A stretch of 64,000 bases of DNA from Candidatus Thorarchaeota archaeon (GCA_029855935.1 JAGSHN010000016.1:124001-188000); one strand, 5' to 3'. Positions 8,165 to 16,645 are shown, counted from the first letter of the stretch. The notes: generated from the letters alone by a model not told the origin. Translations and numbers: made by a program.

Positions 8165-9100
8165 CTAACTCACATAGGAACCGTAATCTATGGCGTACGT
8201 GGTGAGAACGTTTGTCTGCGCGAGCTGGAACGAGTAGGCCGCCAGTACGTTGCGTAGCAGCATGGTGATGGTCATCGGGCCAACACCACCGGGCACAGGC
8301 GTGATATAACTGGCCTTGCACTTGATGGCCTCAAAGTCGCAGTCACCGTGTGGTGTGGCAACGTCTATCACAATGGCCCCGTCCTTCACCATGTCGGCCG
8401 TGATGAAGTAGGGGTCCTCGTCGGACTTCCTGCGTCCCACTGCGGTGATTAGGACATCGGCCTGTCTTGTTATGGATGGCAGGTCGCGGGTGTGAGAGTG
8501 GCAGACGGTCACGGTCATGTTCCTGTTCAGCAGGAGCATTATCAGTGGCTTTCCGACAATGGTCGACCTGTTCACTATCACGGCGTGCATCCCGTCCAAG
8601 TCGACGCCGAGAGAGTCGAGGATCATTGCAATGCCCTGTGGTGTTGCGGCAGTCAGAAGCTCTCCTCCATAGAAGAGCCTGTATATGTTGCGCGGAGAGA
8701 AGCCGTCAACGTCCTTCTCAGGATCGATTGCACTTATCACGGTCTCCTCGTCGATGTGCTTGGGGAGTGGCAGCTGCACAAGTATCCCGTGGACTGTCGC
8801 GTCCTGGTTGAGCCTCGCTATCAGACGGAGGAGCTCGTCCTGCGTCGTGTTCTCGGGCAGCTGGTATCCCTCCGAGAGTATTCCTACTCTCTTGCAGGCC
8901 CTATGCTTCATTCGTACGTACATCTTGGAGCCCGGGTCCTCCCCCACGATTATGGTCACCAGCTTCGGCGGGACGCCGTGCAGCTCTGTGAGCCGCTCCA
9001 CCTCCGCAGCTATCTCCTGCCGGAGGCGTTTGGCCAGCTTCTTCCCGCTTATCACGTGTTCCTCGCAGAAGTCACCCGGACCAATGTCGAGTGCAGCCAC
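8165..9100 (-). CDS. folD: Methylenetetrahydrofolate dehydrogenase / methenyltetrahydrofolate cyclohydrolase
   Basis: 311 residues, GTG start with GAGGTGA ten bases before. The catalytic Y-x-x-x-K is YVRMK (61-65). The family motifs PLPKHIDE and DPEKDVDGF follow, and the NAD(P)-binding segment NRSTIVGKPL marks the Rossmann part. It interconverts 5,10-methylene-, 5,10-methenyl- and 10-formyl-tetrahydrofolate. It lies 44 bases downstream of the formate-THF ligase gene in the same direction, so the two are probably co-transcribed and link formate to methylene-THF. The C-terminus extends about 20 residues beyond the usual FolD end. Confidence 0.95.
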   Translation of the reverse strand: MAALDIGPGDFCEEHVISGKKLAKRLRQEIAAEVERLTELHGVPPKLVTIIVGEDPGSKMYVRMKHRACKRVGILSEGYQLPENTTQDELLRLIARLNQDATVHGILVQLPLPKHIDEETVISAIDPEKDVDGFSPRNIYRLFYGGELLTAATPQGIAMILDSLGVDLDGMHAVIVNRSTIVGKPLIMLLLNRNMTVTVCHSHTRDLPSITRQADVLITAVGRRKSDEDPYFITADMVKDGAIVIDVATPHGDCDFEAIKCKASYITPVPGGVGPMTITMLLRNVLAAYSFQLAQTNVLTTYAIDYGSYVS

Positions 9101-9144
9101 CCTATTGTCACCTCTCTCTCGCTACCGACGTGAGTCGTACCTGA

Positions 9145-10737
9145 CTAGAACACCCCGAAGATCTCGCCATTGTCATCTATTCCCATCCCTATCGCCGCCG
9201 GCTCCTTGGGCAGTCCCGGCATAAGATTGATGTCGCCCATATGGACCACAACAAAGCCTGCGCCGGAGTTGAGAACAACGTCCTTCACGAACACCTTGAA
9301 GCCAGTGGGCCGCCCCATCAGGCGGGAGTTGTCGGACAGACTGAACTGCGTCTTTGCGACGCATATCGGCAGGCCTCCGTAGCCGTGCTTCTCAAGTCGT
9401 TTCAGCTTTCTCTTGACACCGTCACCATACGTCACGCCGTCTGCGCCATAGACCGAGGTGGCGACCTTCTCGATCTTGGTTGTCAGAGGGTCGTCAAGGT
9501 CGTACGTGTAGTGCAGGCTCGACTCTCTCTCAGTGGCCTCGATGACCGCCGAGGCAAGGTCCATACCACCCTCACTGCCTCTTGCAAAGACCTCCGAGAC
9601 CTCCATTCTCCATCCGTGCTCCTCGCACAGACGTCGAAGCAGGTCAATCTCCTCCTGAGTGTCATCAGGGAACCTGTTGAGCGCTATCACAGCAGGTATG
9701 CCCCAGGCCTGGATGTTCTCCATGTGCTTCTCAAGGTTTGGCACACCCGCCTTGAGATCACCCTCGCCGTGCATCTTCAGCGCACGGAGCGATGTCACGA
9801 CGACGACAGCATCGACGTTCAGACTACCCACCCTGCTTACGATGTTTATGAACTTCTCAGCACCCAGGTCGGCACCGAAGCCTGCTTCTACTATCACGTA
9901 GTCAAAGAGGCGCAGGGCGATGTCTATCGCGACGATGGAGTTTGTCCCGTGAGCAATGTTCGCAAAGGGCCCCGTATGGATGATTGCCGGTGTCCCCTCT
10001 GAGGTCTGCACAAGGTTGGGGTTGAGCGCGTCGCGCAGGATGACGCTCATGGCCCCCTCCGCCTTCAGGTCGCGTGCGAAGATGTCCTTCTTATCGTGGC
10101 TCCTCGCCACGAGAATGCGTCCGAGTCTATCCCTGAGGTCGTCATAGTTGGTTGCGAGACCTAGGATCGCCATCACCTCGGACGCAGCAGTGATGACGAA
10201 GGAGTCCTCTCTCGGGTAGCCGTTCTTTCTGCCAAGTCCGACTACTATCTGCCGCAGTGCCCTGTCGTTCATATCGACTGTCCTTGGCCAGTAGATTCTC
10301 CTCACATCGATCTGGAGGTCGTTGCCGTGATAGACGTGATTGTCGATCATTGCGGACAGCAGGTTGTGGGCTGCGCTCACGGCTGGAAAGTCGCCTGTGA
10401 AGAGCAGATTGATGCGTTCAGACGGGAGGACCTGCGACTTCCCCCCACCAGCAGCCCCGCCCTTGACTCCGAACACAGGCCCCAGTGAGGGTTCTCGAAG
10501 GGTCACGACTGATGAGTGTCCCATCCGGTTCAGTGCCATTGACAGGCCTATGGAGTTCGTCGTCTTGCCCTCTCCCGCCTTTGTCGGGTTTGTCGCGGTG
10601 ACAAGGACCAGACGACCCCTTCGTTCTCCCAGTGTCTCTCTGATACGCAGGTCGATCTTTGCCATATACTTCCCATACGGCTCGAGGTACTCGGCCGGTA
10701 TTCCTGCCTTTGCGGCGACTTCAGAGATTGGAATCAT
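9145..10737 (-). CDS. fhs: Formate--tetrahydrofolate ligase
   Basis: 530 residues from the ATG at 10737; the frame extends to 10803 but homologous sequence begins with MIPISEVAAKAGI. The ATP loop is KAGEGKTTNSIGLSMAL, and the segment GVKGGAAGGGKSQV is the family signature. The enzyme makes 10-formyl-THF from formate, ATP and THF, or runs in reverse to make ATP during formiminoglutamate or purine breakdown. Near-full family length (about 555). A TATA-like element on the minus strand (10810-10818) lies upstream. It heads the fhs-folD pair and cooperates with ftcD at 4655-6217. Confidence 0.95.
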   Translation of the reverse strand: MIPISEVAAKAGIPAEYLEPYGKYMAKIDLRIRETLGERRGRLVLVTATNPTKAGEGKTTNSIGLSMALNRMGHSSVVTLREPSLGPVFGVKGGAAGGGKSQVLPSERINLLFTGDFPAVSAAHNLLSAMIDNHVYHGNDLQIDVRRIYWPRTVDMNDRALRQIVVGLGRKNGYPREDSFVITAASEVMAILGLATNYDDLRDRLGRILVARSHDKKDIFARDLKAEGAMSVILRDALNPNLVQTSEGTPAIIHTGPFANIAHGTNSIVAIDIALRLFDYVIVEAGFGADLGAEKFINIVSRVGSLNVDAVVVVTSLRALKMHGEGDLKAGVPNLEKHMENIQAWGIPAVIALNRFPDDTQEEIDLLRRLCEEHGWRMEVSEVFARGSEGGMDLASAVIEATERESSLHYTYDLDDPLTTKIEKVATSVYGADGVTYGDGVKRKLKRLEKHGYGGLPICVAKTQFSLSDNSRLMGRPTGFKVFVKDVVLNSGAGFVVVHMGDINLMPGLPKEPAAIGMGIDDNGEIFGVF

Positions 10738-10809
10738 GACTGTGGACTTCCTTGTGTCAGTTGTTGTTCCCCGTCTTCGAGGTGCGAGTCTACATTTCAC
10801 CACGCTTCA

Positions 10810-10818
10810 AGATAAGGC
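10810..10818 (-). promoter_or_regulatory. TATA-like element upstream of fhs-folD
   Basis: Read on the minus strand this is GCCTTATCT. The same nine bases occur at 11305-11313, about 45 bases before the neighbouring minus-strand gene, which supports both as core promoter elements. The predicted transcript would start near 10787, about 50 bases before the ATG. Confidence 0.4.
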
Positions 10819-10921
10819 ATATCGTCTGGGCCAATACCCACCGTGAGGTACGATGGCATCTGGGTGGCCAGCTCCTCTAGGCTGGGGGACAGGCCTCTGT
10901 TCGAGCAAGCAGTCCGCGGGC

Positions 10922-11263
10922 CTAGTACGACGCCTGCTCGACCCTCCACTCACCGTCCTCAATCACAAGATGGATTGGCACCGGACTGCCCCTCAACGAG
11001 CCGTCGCGATTGTGTCTCTTGAAGAACAGTTTGCAGTAGCCCTCTCGCTGCTCTGCTACGCGGTCAAACGTGTAGTATACACCGTACTCCTCGTAGTAGT
11101 GGCGTCCGGTCTTCCACCAATAGTCGGGCGAGTTACCCCATACCTGATTGAGGGCGCCCTCCTTGTTGGACTTCGTGAGGGTCTCGGCCCACTTCTTGAT
11201 ATCATCCTGCTGAAGCAGGTCGTAGTGGCGCTGTGCGACCTTTATGGCATCCTCTACGGACAT
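10922..11263 (-). CDS. Small NTF2/SnoaL-like hypothetical protein
   Basis: 113 residues. The N-terminal helix SVEDAIKVAQRHYDLLQQDD followed by WAETLTK, a Tyr/Trp-rich middle and alternating strands ending IHLVIEDGEWRVEQASY are the pattern of NTF2-like or SnoaL-like cone folds, which include steroid isomerases, polyketide cyclases and non-enzymatic accessory proteins. No catalytic residues can be assigned. It stands alone with its own TATA-like element (GCCTTATCT on the minus strand at 11305-11313). Confidence 0.5.
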   Translation of the reverse strand: MSVEDAIKVAQRHYDLLQQDDIKKWAETLTKSNKEGALNQVWGNSPDYWWKTGRHYYEEYGVYYTFDRVAEQREGYCKLFFKRHNRDGSLRGSPVPIHLVIEDGEWRVEQASY

Positions 11264-11304
11264 CGGACTATCCTCTCCTTGTGTAGATGGTCATGCTCAA
11301 GTCC

Positions 11305-11313
11305 AGATAAGGC
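11305..11313 (-). promoter_or_regulatory. TATA-like element of the NTF2-like gene
   Basis: Minus-strand GCCTTATCT, identical to the element before fhs at 10810-10818, lying about 45 bases before the start at 11263. Confidence 0.4.
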
Positions 11314-11444
11314 TAGTTCCTACGGACCGCTCACGACATCACGTTGACCCCAACAAAAGGAGATGGGAACGGGCTCAGCAGGTCGTGTCCTCCCCGCTGA
11401 CGCCCGTCTCGTCTTCACTCCACCCGGAGTGTGGTCTGTTGACA

Positions 11445-12269
11445 TCAGATTGGCAGGTGCAGAAGCGTGAACAGGCCTATCATCTTCAGACCCATGTAGA
11501 TCATCACAATGATGAAGATCCACTTCAGCGCCTTCGCGTTGATCTTATGCGCAACGTGCGCACCGACCTGCGCCATCGGGACGCTGGTGCCTGCCAGTAG
11601 TATCCACTGCAGCAGGTTGACGTAGCCGATTGAGAACGCTGGCAGTCCTGCCACGCCAAGACCAAGAACCATGTAGCTGATTGCCCCGCCCAGCGATGTG
11701 AAGATCATCATTGCCGTTGATGTTCCCACAGCCTCGTGCATATGGAAACGGAGGAGAATCACCATCACAGGGACTGCCAATACGCCACCACCGATTCCGA
11801 TGAGCCCTGTCACGAAGCCCAGCACGGCGCCCGCGAGCACATAGGCGAGGTCGTTCTGGTTGACCTCCCCCTCAACACGCAGAGGCTTCGCGGTCATCAT
11901 CCGAATTGACCCCAGAAGAATTGCTGACCCGAAGATGATCTTCAGCACCTCGCCGGGGAGCAGAGACGCCACAAATGCCCCCGAGAAACTGGCAATGGCG
12001 CCAACGACTCCCATTATGATGGCCTGCCTCCAGAGCACCGCTCCCTTCTTGCTATGTCTGTACGAGCCACTCAACGCCGTTGGGAGGACAACCAGTAGGT
12101 TCGTCCCAAACGAGACAAGAATGGCTATCTTGGGGTCGATGCCCATCGCCAGCAGGATGTAGTACTGGACGGGTATCATTATGAAACACCCGCCGACTCC
12201 CAGCATACCCGAGACCGCGCCAACAGCAATCCCGGTGATCAGCAGGGCAACCATATAGATCAGTTCCAT
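11445..12269 (-). CDS. TauE/SafE-family membrane exporter
   Basis: 274 residues from the ATG at 12269, which has GGGTGA eight bases upstream; the frame continues to 12326 without homologous content. Eight or so hydrophobic segments are arranged as two halves, each starting with a glycine-rich motif (GAVSGMLGVGGCFIMIP near the N-terminus and GFVTGLIGIGGGVLAVPV in the middle), the duplicated signature of TauE/SafE (DUF81) permeases. Members export sulfite, sulfoacetate or related organic anions, but substrate cannot be told from sequence. It stands as a single-gene unit with an AT-rich promoter region at about 12356-12375. Confidence 0.85.
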   Translation of the reverse strand: MELIYMVALLITGIAVGAVSGMLGVGGCFIMIPVQYYILLAMGIDPKIAILVSFGTNLLVVLPTALSGSYRHSKKGAVLWRQAIIMGVVGAIASFSGAFVASLLPGEVLKIIFGSAILLGSIRMMTAKPLRVEGEVNQNDLAYVLAGAVLGFVTGLIGIGGGVLAVPVMVILLRFHMHEAVGTSTAMMIFTSLGGAISYMVLGLGVAGLPAFSIGYVNLLQWILLAGTSVPMAQVGAHVAHKINAKALKWIFIIVMIYMGLKMIGLFTLLHLPI

Positions 12270-12355
12270 CTCTGTCACCCGTTGACTCATGCTTTCCAGT
12301 ATCGAGCGTCCGCCCACGCCACTCATCTGACGGTGGGCATCACCTGTCCGCGATA

Positions 12356-12375
12356 GCGAAATATTTCAATATTGT
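12356..12375 (-). promoter_or_regulatory. AT-rich promoter element of the TauE-like gene
   Basis: AAATATTTCAATATT at 12359-12373 is the most AT-rich spot between the TauE-like gene and the SAM hydrolase gene and lies 90-105 bases before the chosen ATG. It includes the small inverted repeat AATATT-TC-AATATT. Assignment as core promoter rests on position and composition only. Confidence 0.35.
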
Positions 12376-12512
12376 GATAGAATGACACACATCGCCAACA
12401 GGTCTGAGCTCACTGTCAGAACGGGCGGACAGGGAACTGGACTGGCTAGCTTGGCGACGTGGAACGGTCCAGTGCGCCCACTTCCGTTCTTCTGTCGACC
12501 CCGGACGGCCTC

Positions 12513-13244
12513 TCACGCGATTGTGATGATATCTCCCGCCGTGAGTCCGAGAACGCTGGCAGCGGATCCCTCGCGGAGGGACACCTCAAGAGTCCCTGCG
12601 CTGCCGGTGACCAGGAACAGCTCTCCGAAGGAGGCATCAGAATAGGTCCGATGCCACCTCATTTCCCGTTCCGTACCCTTGTACCTGATGACGTACTGGG
12701 TCTTGTCCATCGGTGGCAGATTTGTCACGATGTTCCCGAAGCGGTCGACGCGTACGACCTGTCCCTCGCGCCCCTCGAGGTGAAATTCCAGCGGCGTGGT
12801 CAGTGTCTCTGCATATGACTCGAGCAGGCGACCGACACCGCCAGCGTAGAGGTAGGCAGCAGCTGGTGCAAAGACATCCCGGCCGTGGAATGTGTGTGAG
12901 CCCCCCTCATCGACCTTGATCCTGAATATCTGTTCGATACCATCCTCTGTTGCTGCAGGATACAGGACTCCATTGTCCGGGCCCACAAAGTGGTAGTTCT
13001 TGGTCTTGACGAGGACCGCCGGACGCTCCGTTCCCACCCCGGGATCGACGACGACAACGAAGATGGTGCGATGCGGGAAGTACTTGTAGCTGCTCTTCAG
13101 CACCCAAGCGCCCTCGACTATCGAGTGTGGCGAGATGGAGTGGGTGAGATCTACTATCGGGACCTCCGTACAGATTGTACGGATGATGCCCTTCATGACG
13201 CCAACGTATTCCGACTCGCCAAAGTCAGTGAGAAGTACTATCAT
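12513..13244 (-). CDS. SAM hydroxide adenosyltransferase (S-adenosyl-L-methionine hydrolase, DUF62)
   Basis: 243 residues from the ATG at 13244 (MIVLLTDFGESEYVG). N-terminal TDFG motif, then DLTHSISPH, DPGVGTERPAV and GPDNGVLYPA are the conserved DUF62 segments that bind the adenosyl group. The family splits S-adenosylmethionine into adenosine and methionine using hydroxide; related enzymes halogenate SAM. The C-terminal beta domain (DRFGNIVTNLP) is also typical. The start begins 61 bases after the stop of the NAD-kinase-like gene, in the same direction, so it may be the last gene of that operon. Full family length. Confidence 0.88.
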   Translation of the reverse strand: MIVLLTDFGESEYVGVMKGIIRTICTEVPIVDLTHSISPHSIVEGAWVLKSSYKYFPHRTIFVVVVDPGVGTERPAVLVKTKNYHFVGPDNGVLYPAATEDGIEQIFRIKVDEGGSHTFHGRDVFAPAAAYLYAGGVGRLLESYAETLTTPLEFHLEGREGQVVRVDRFGNIVTNLPPMDKTQYVIRYKGTEREMRWHRTYSDASFGELFLVTGSAGTLEVSLREGSAASVLGLTAGDIITIA

Positions 13245-13305
13245 TCTGACACCAACCCGGATGATCTTCTCTCTCACGGCACGGTACAGAATGACACAGC
13301 ACTAC

Positions 13306-14442
13306 CTATTCTACTTTTACCAGACGGACCTCGTTATAGTCGGTGAACACGCGGATGTATCCCCTCAGCATCTCATCGACCTCGGAGTCGCCAGTGTCTA
13401 CCTTCAGAGTCTTGTCCTCTATCCCGGCCAGCTTGCTTGGCGTACATATCACCCAGATGTGGTCCTTCCCCACGAGTCTGATGATGCGGGGGCTGATCTG
13501 TTGGTTGCCCCTTCCGAAGAGCATTCCCTGATGTCCGATGGGCGAGACGACTATCCATGTCTTCTCAGGATTGGTGACGAGTCTGAGGAGCTGCTCCTCG
13601 TTGACGTCGTTGTAGACCTTGCCGGCCTGATACACGTCCACGCCCAGTGTTGTCTTCTTTATTCCCAGCAGGTCTGCAACGGTCTTTACGGTGGTGCCCG
13701 GCCCGAGGATGTAGGTGCCGTCCTTCTCCATACTGTCGATGATGTACCTGGCGATGGCCTCCTGTGCCTCGTGTTCGTCAACGGTCTCGGGGCTTGCCTG
13801 CTTCGCGCCCTGAAACCGTGCCGGGACGGCAGGACCCTTCAGATAGCCGTACAGCCGGATGATGAACCTGTCTTCTCGGAAGGCCTCCTCGTCGGCGTCC
13901 ATCACCTCGAACTCTGCGGCTGTCGCAGTCCCCTCAGCAACGAGGCCCACCACCTCTGCGGCATCAGAGGGGTTTACGACGAAGATACCAGAGTACATCT
14001 TGACGCCCGATGGAACACCGATGACCATCAGATCATCGAGATCGTTCTCCTGCACAGCATCAAGTATGTCCCTTGCGGTGCCGTCGCCGCCGACGAAGAC
14101 GAGCAGCCGGACCCCCGCCTCATAGAGCGCAACAACGCATCTCTTTGTGTCGTCTGCTGATGTCTTCTCTGGAATATCCACGTCTATGACCTCGGAGGAG
14201 AGGCCGCAGTCTCGGGTCACATCTGCGCCCATTGGCCGCGGACATGTGACGAGGCGTATGTCCACGTCTCGATAGGCGAGCGTTGACTCCAGTGCATTGA
14301 GAAACTCCCGCGCCCGGCCGGGTGCCACGGGCTTTGCGCCGCGTCTGATTGCCTCTTCGACCACGCCGTCAGTGCCCTTCAGGCCCACGCGACCACCCAT
14401 GCCTGCTATGGGGTTGACAAGGAGTCCAACCGTCAAGCTCAT
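13306..14442 (-). CDS. ATP-NAD kinase family protein (archaeal PpnK/AcoX type)
   Basis: 378 residues from ATG 14442, preceded by GGTGA. LLVNPIAGMGGRVGLKGTDG at the N-terminus and VFVGGDGTARDI in the middle are the diagnostic motifs of this NAD-kinase-like branch (COG3199). The GGDGT loop binds the phosphate donor. Proteins of this branch are longer than ordinary NAD kinases; activity on NAD or another diphosphate compound is likely but not proven. An alternative in-frame ATG at 14505 overlaps the stop of the nucleotidyltransferase gene as ATGA with GGTGAG just before it, so a 21-residue longer product through translational coupling is possible. Confidence 0.8.
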   Translation of the reverse strand: MSLTVGLLVNPIAGMGGRVGLKGTDGVVEEAIRRGAKPVAPGRAREFLNALESTLAYRDVDIRLVTCPRPMGADVTRDCGLSSEVIDVDIPEKTSADDTKRCVVALYEAGVRLLVFVGGDGTARDILDAVQENDLDDLMVIGVPSGVKMYSGIFVVNPSDAAEVVGLVAEGTATAAEFEVMDADEEAFREDRFIIRLYGYLKGPAVPARFQGAKQASPETVDEHEAQEAIARYIIDSMEKDGTYILGPGTTVKTVADLLGIKKTTLGVDVYQAGKVYNDVNEEQLLRLVTNPEKTWIVVSPIGHQGMLFGRGNQQISPRIIRLVGKDHIWVICTPSKLAGIEDKTLKVDTGDSEVDEMLRGYIRVFTDYNEVRLVKVE

Positions 14443-14501
14443 CCTGCGTTCACCGTCCCTCTGGGACCTATCGTTTCGGCTATAGTACTTCCGATAGGTG
14501 T

Positions 14502-15320
14502 TCATAGCTCACCCAGTTCGCTGAGGCAGGTGCGCAGTACCTGGTAGCCCTCGATCGCCATGTCTCTTGCAGTCTCGTGGTCCTTGAGGCCCGACAGGAA
14601 GAGGTCCCATCCGCGTTCGTAGAACGCAAGATAGTGATTGGCGACGATACCCATCCCCTCGTTCTCAAGCTCATCGAGGACGCGACTGCGGTTCAACCTC
14701 CAGACCGCCACAGGGTCGGCCTGGACTTGGGTCAGCAGTCGGAATGGCGTCAGCGCGACGTGCCCTGCCAGGTCCAGTATCAGATAGAGCAGGTCGGTCC
14801 CCGTCGCAGAGGCAAGTCTGTCAGGAAGGTCTCTCAGATAGCCCTCCTCCTGTTCGAGTCTCCAGCGGTCGACATATCGCACTCTCTCGGGCGGTGGCTC
14901 AGGCAGCTCCGGGAGCGATCCTATCACTGGTCGTATCTCGTCAGGTTGAGGCGGGACATACCACTCCTCCCTCATCAGGCTGTTTATCACCCTCATATGG
15001 GTCCGCGGATGATGCAGGGGGGCCGGCTCCAGTCTTGCGAACGTCTCCTCGTGCTGACGTGATAATGCCCGCGCCACGGTCAGGGGGTCAGACGAGGTCA
15101 CAAGGCGGTCGTCTTCATCTGACAGTATGAGATCGATATCGACGTCGCTGATGACCGGGACGTAGTCAATTGGCGAGTCCCACCTCTTGACGGCCGACCC
15201 CTTTGCGAACATACAGGCGATGCGCCCACCGAGCTGATTCCTGAGGGTCTCCGACCACGCCTGAATGCAGACCCTGATGTCGTGTCGAGCCCGCTTGTGA
15301 AGTGATGAGTAGTCGGCCAT
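14502..15320 (-). CDS. Nucleotidyltransferase-domain protein of unknown substrate
   Basis: 272 residues from ATG 15320 (GGGGA four bases before). The motif MFAKGSAVKRWDS followed by ISDVDIDLIL near residue 60 is the G-S-x(10-15)-D-x-D core of the Pol-beta-like nucleotidyltransferase superfamily (MNT/kanamycin nucleotidyltransferase-like), with the two metal-binding aspartates in VDID. The C-terminal 130 residues are helical (SATGTDLLYLILDLAGH, HYLAFYERGWDLF), resembling a HEPN-like or aminoglycoside-type helical domain. It could transfer a nucleotide to a protein, sugar or small molecule. Its stop overlaps an in-frame ATG of the NAD-kinase gene, and it follows the GTPase-coupled unknown gene by 46 bases. 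Confidence 0.65.
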   Translation of the reverse strand: MADYSSLHKRARHDIRVCIQAWSETLRNQLGGRIACMFAKGSAVKRWDSPIDYVPVISDVDIDLILSDEDDRLVTSSDPLTVARALSRQHEETFARLEPAPLHHPRTHMRVINSLMREEWYVPPQPDEIRPVIGSLPELPEPPPERVRYVDRWRLEQEEGYLRDLPDRLASATGTDLLYLILDLAGHVALTPFRLLTQVQADPVAVWRLNRSRVLDELENEGMGIVANHYLAFYERGWDLFLSGLKDHETARDMAIEGYQVLRTCLSELGEL

Positions 15321-15366
15321 CAGGTCCCCTCTACTCGTGCCCATATGAAATCTGTATCGACTGGCG

Positions 15367-15954
15367 TCAGTCCGCGAGCAGCGCTCCTACCTCGGCTGCG
15401 GCACCTATCCAGAAGGCGACCCGCAACAGGAGCGCCTCAAGGAATCTGTCCTTGTCCTGTGGCGTCACATCCTTTGGCCATCTGGTGCTGCGATACTCGT
15501 TGAACTCGTTGAAGGTCTTTCCGTACTTGGTGGTCAGAGGCAGTCTGACGCGACGGTTACAGACCGTGTTGAGAGCGCGGACGAACAGCACAAAGTCAGG
15601 CTCCAGTCGCATCAGCCACTTCCTCATCGCGGGGAAGAACGCTCTCTGGTCAGTCTCATCCCAGGGCAGTGCCTTGAGTCTCTCTCTGTCACGACCGTCA
15701 ATTCTCTCGCTGTTGGTCCTACAGTTCTTCGAGTGTGTACATCTTGCCCGTACCCAGACTGTGTTATCGGATAGCCATACCGCGATCTCATGATTGCCCA
15801 GCGAACGCATCATCTGCTTGTGCTGTCCCGCCGGTAGAATCAGTTCGACAACCCGTTGGTCCTTCAGGCGCCCGCCGTGCTCTCGGTACAGATCGAGGGC
15901 CCACGCCACTGCAGGAATGGTGTTGACGCCGTAATACGTGTCGGGGTTCGGCAT
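15367..15954 (-). CDS. Unknown protein translationally coupled to the Rab-like GTPase
   Basis: 195 residues, no family recognised. It reads as a mixed alpha/beta protein: an N-terminal part with ELILPAGQHKQMMRSLGNHEIAVWLSDNTVWVRARC, a central cysteine pair (CTHSKNC) and a helical C-terminal half rich in Trp and Arg. Its ATG overlaps the TAA stop of the upstream GTPase gene (TAATG, sharing base 15954), a strong sign of co-translation. A role as effector, activator or substrate of the GTPase is therefore the best guess, based on context only. Confidence 0.65.
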   Translation of the reverse strand: MPNPDTYYGVNTIPAVAWALDLYREHGGRLKDQRVVELILPAGQHKQMMRSLGNHEIAVWLSDNTVWVRARCTHSKNCRTNSERIDGRDRERLKALPWDETDQRAFFPAMRKWLMRLEPDFVLFVRALNTVCNRRVRLPLTTKYGKTFNEFNEYRSTRWPKDVTPQDKDRFLEALLLRVAFWIGAAAEVGALLAD

Positions 15955-16508
15955 TATGCTCCAAACTCGGTTGTCTTCCGTCGTGCCTCAATCAGTATCT
16001 TGGCGAGCTCCTCGAAGACATCGAGAATTCCCTCGCCCGTCTTTGCAGAGGACTCCACGTAGGGCATACCGTGCCTCTCGGCGTAGGCACGGCCCTCCTC
16101 CGTCGTCACGACACGGTCGGGCAGGTCAGTCTTGTTGGCGACCAGCACAAGTGGGATTCTCTTTCCAACCGCCTTGTCGAGCTCCTCAAGCCATTCGTCA
16201 AGGACCATGAACGTTCTTCTTCGTGTGACATCGTATACGAGTAGTCCTCCACTGGAGCCGCGGTAGTACATAGGCCTGAGGATCTGGAAACGCGACTGTC
16301 CCGCGACGTCCCATATCTGAAGCTTCACCGTGAAGTTCCCGGAGTCGGTGGCAACCTCGATGTTCTTGACCGCGAACTGACTACCTATAGTCGTCCGATA
16401 GTCCGTCCGGAAGAAACCGTGTGAGAAACGGGTGACAATCGCCGTCTTCCCGACCGCTCCTTCTCCCAGCACAACCACCTTGAATAGATAGTCATAGGTA
16501 CTGCTCAT
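15954..16508 (-). CDS. Rab/Ras-like small GTPase
   Basis: 184 residues with all five G motifs: GEGAVGKT (15-22), switch I Thr40 in YRTTIGSQF, WDVAGQ with Gln71 (66-71), NKTD (125-128) and SSAK (153-156). The pattern WDVAGQ-S-R-F and TTIGSQF is Rab-like. The C-terminus (RRKTTEFGA) has no cysteine for prenylation, so membrane attachment would need another route or a partner. Such eukaryote-like GTPases are expanded in Asgard archaea. It is the first gene of a minus-strand operon that continues with an unknown coupled protein, a nucleotidyltransferase and an NAD-kinase-like gene. Confidence 0.92.
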   Translation of the reverse strand: MSSTYDYLFKVVVLGEGAVGKTAIVTRFSHGFFRTDYRTTIGSQFAVKNIEVATDSGNFTVKLQIWDVAGQSRFQILRPMYYRGSSGGLLVYDVTRRRTFMVLDEWLEELDKAVGKRIPLVLVANKTDLPDRVVTTEEGRAYAERHGMPYVESSAKTGEGILDVFEELAKILIEARRKTTEFGA

Positions 16509-16566
16509 TGGCTCCTTGCCACCTTTGGTTATGTCACGGGACTCTCATCCGTTTGGGCGTCTTCCA

Positions 16567-16581
16567 CATTAATAATCTTTT
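16567..16581 (-). promoter_or_regulatory. Core promoter of the Rab-like GTPase operon
   Basis: Minus-strand AAAAGATTATTAATG is a purine-rich BRE-like run followed by a TATA-like element. It lies about 60 bases before the GTPase ATG, giving a predicted start near 16545. Confidence 0.45.
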
Positions 16582-16598
16582 GTGGCCGTCATTCTGCG

Positions 16599-16613
16599 CG
16601 AGAGGGCCTCTCG
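16599..16613. repeat. Perfect 15-base palindrome CGAGAGG-G-CCTCTCG
   Basis: Seven-base arms around one central G. It sits 32 bases beyond the stop of the alpha/beta hydrolase gene and about 20 bases upstream of the GTPase core promoter. It could be a protein-binding operator for the GTPase operon or part of a transcription end signal for the hydrolase; no T-run follows on the minus strand immediately. Confidence 0.4.
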
Positions 16614-16645
16614 TGACAATCTTGCCGTCCAGTTCAGAGGCTCTC

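Noticed and set aside
13135-14160. 341-codon plus-strand open frame opposite the NAD-kinase-like gene
   Set aside because: It is antisense to a gene with clear motifs, has no recognisable content and results from codon bias on the other strand. The same applies to 9241-10002, 18502-18975, 38778-39488, 43787-44266, 45257-45805 and 47903-48454.
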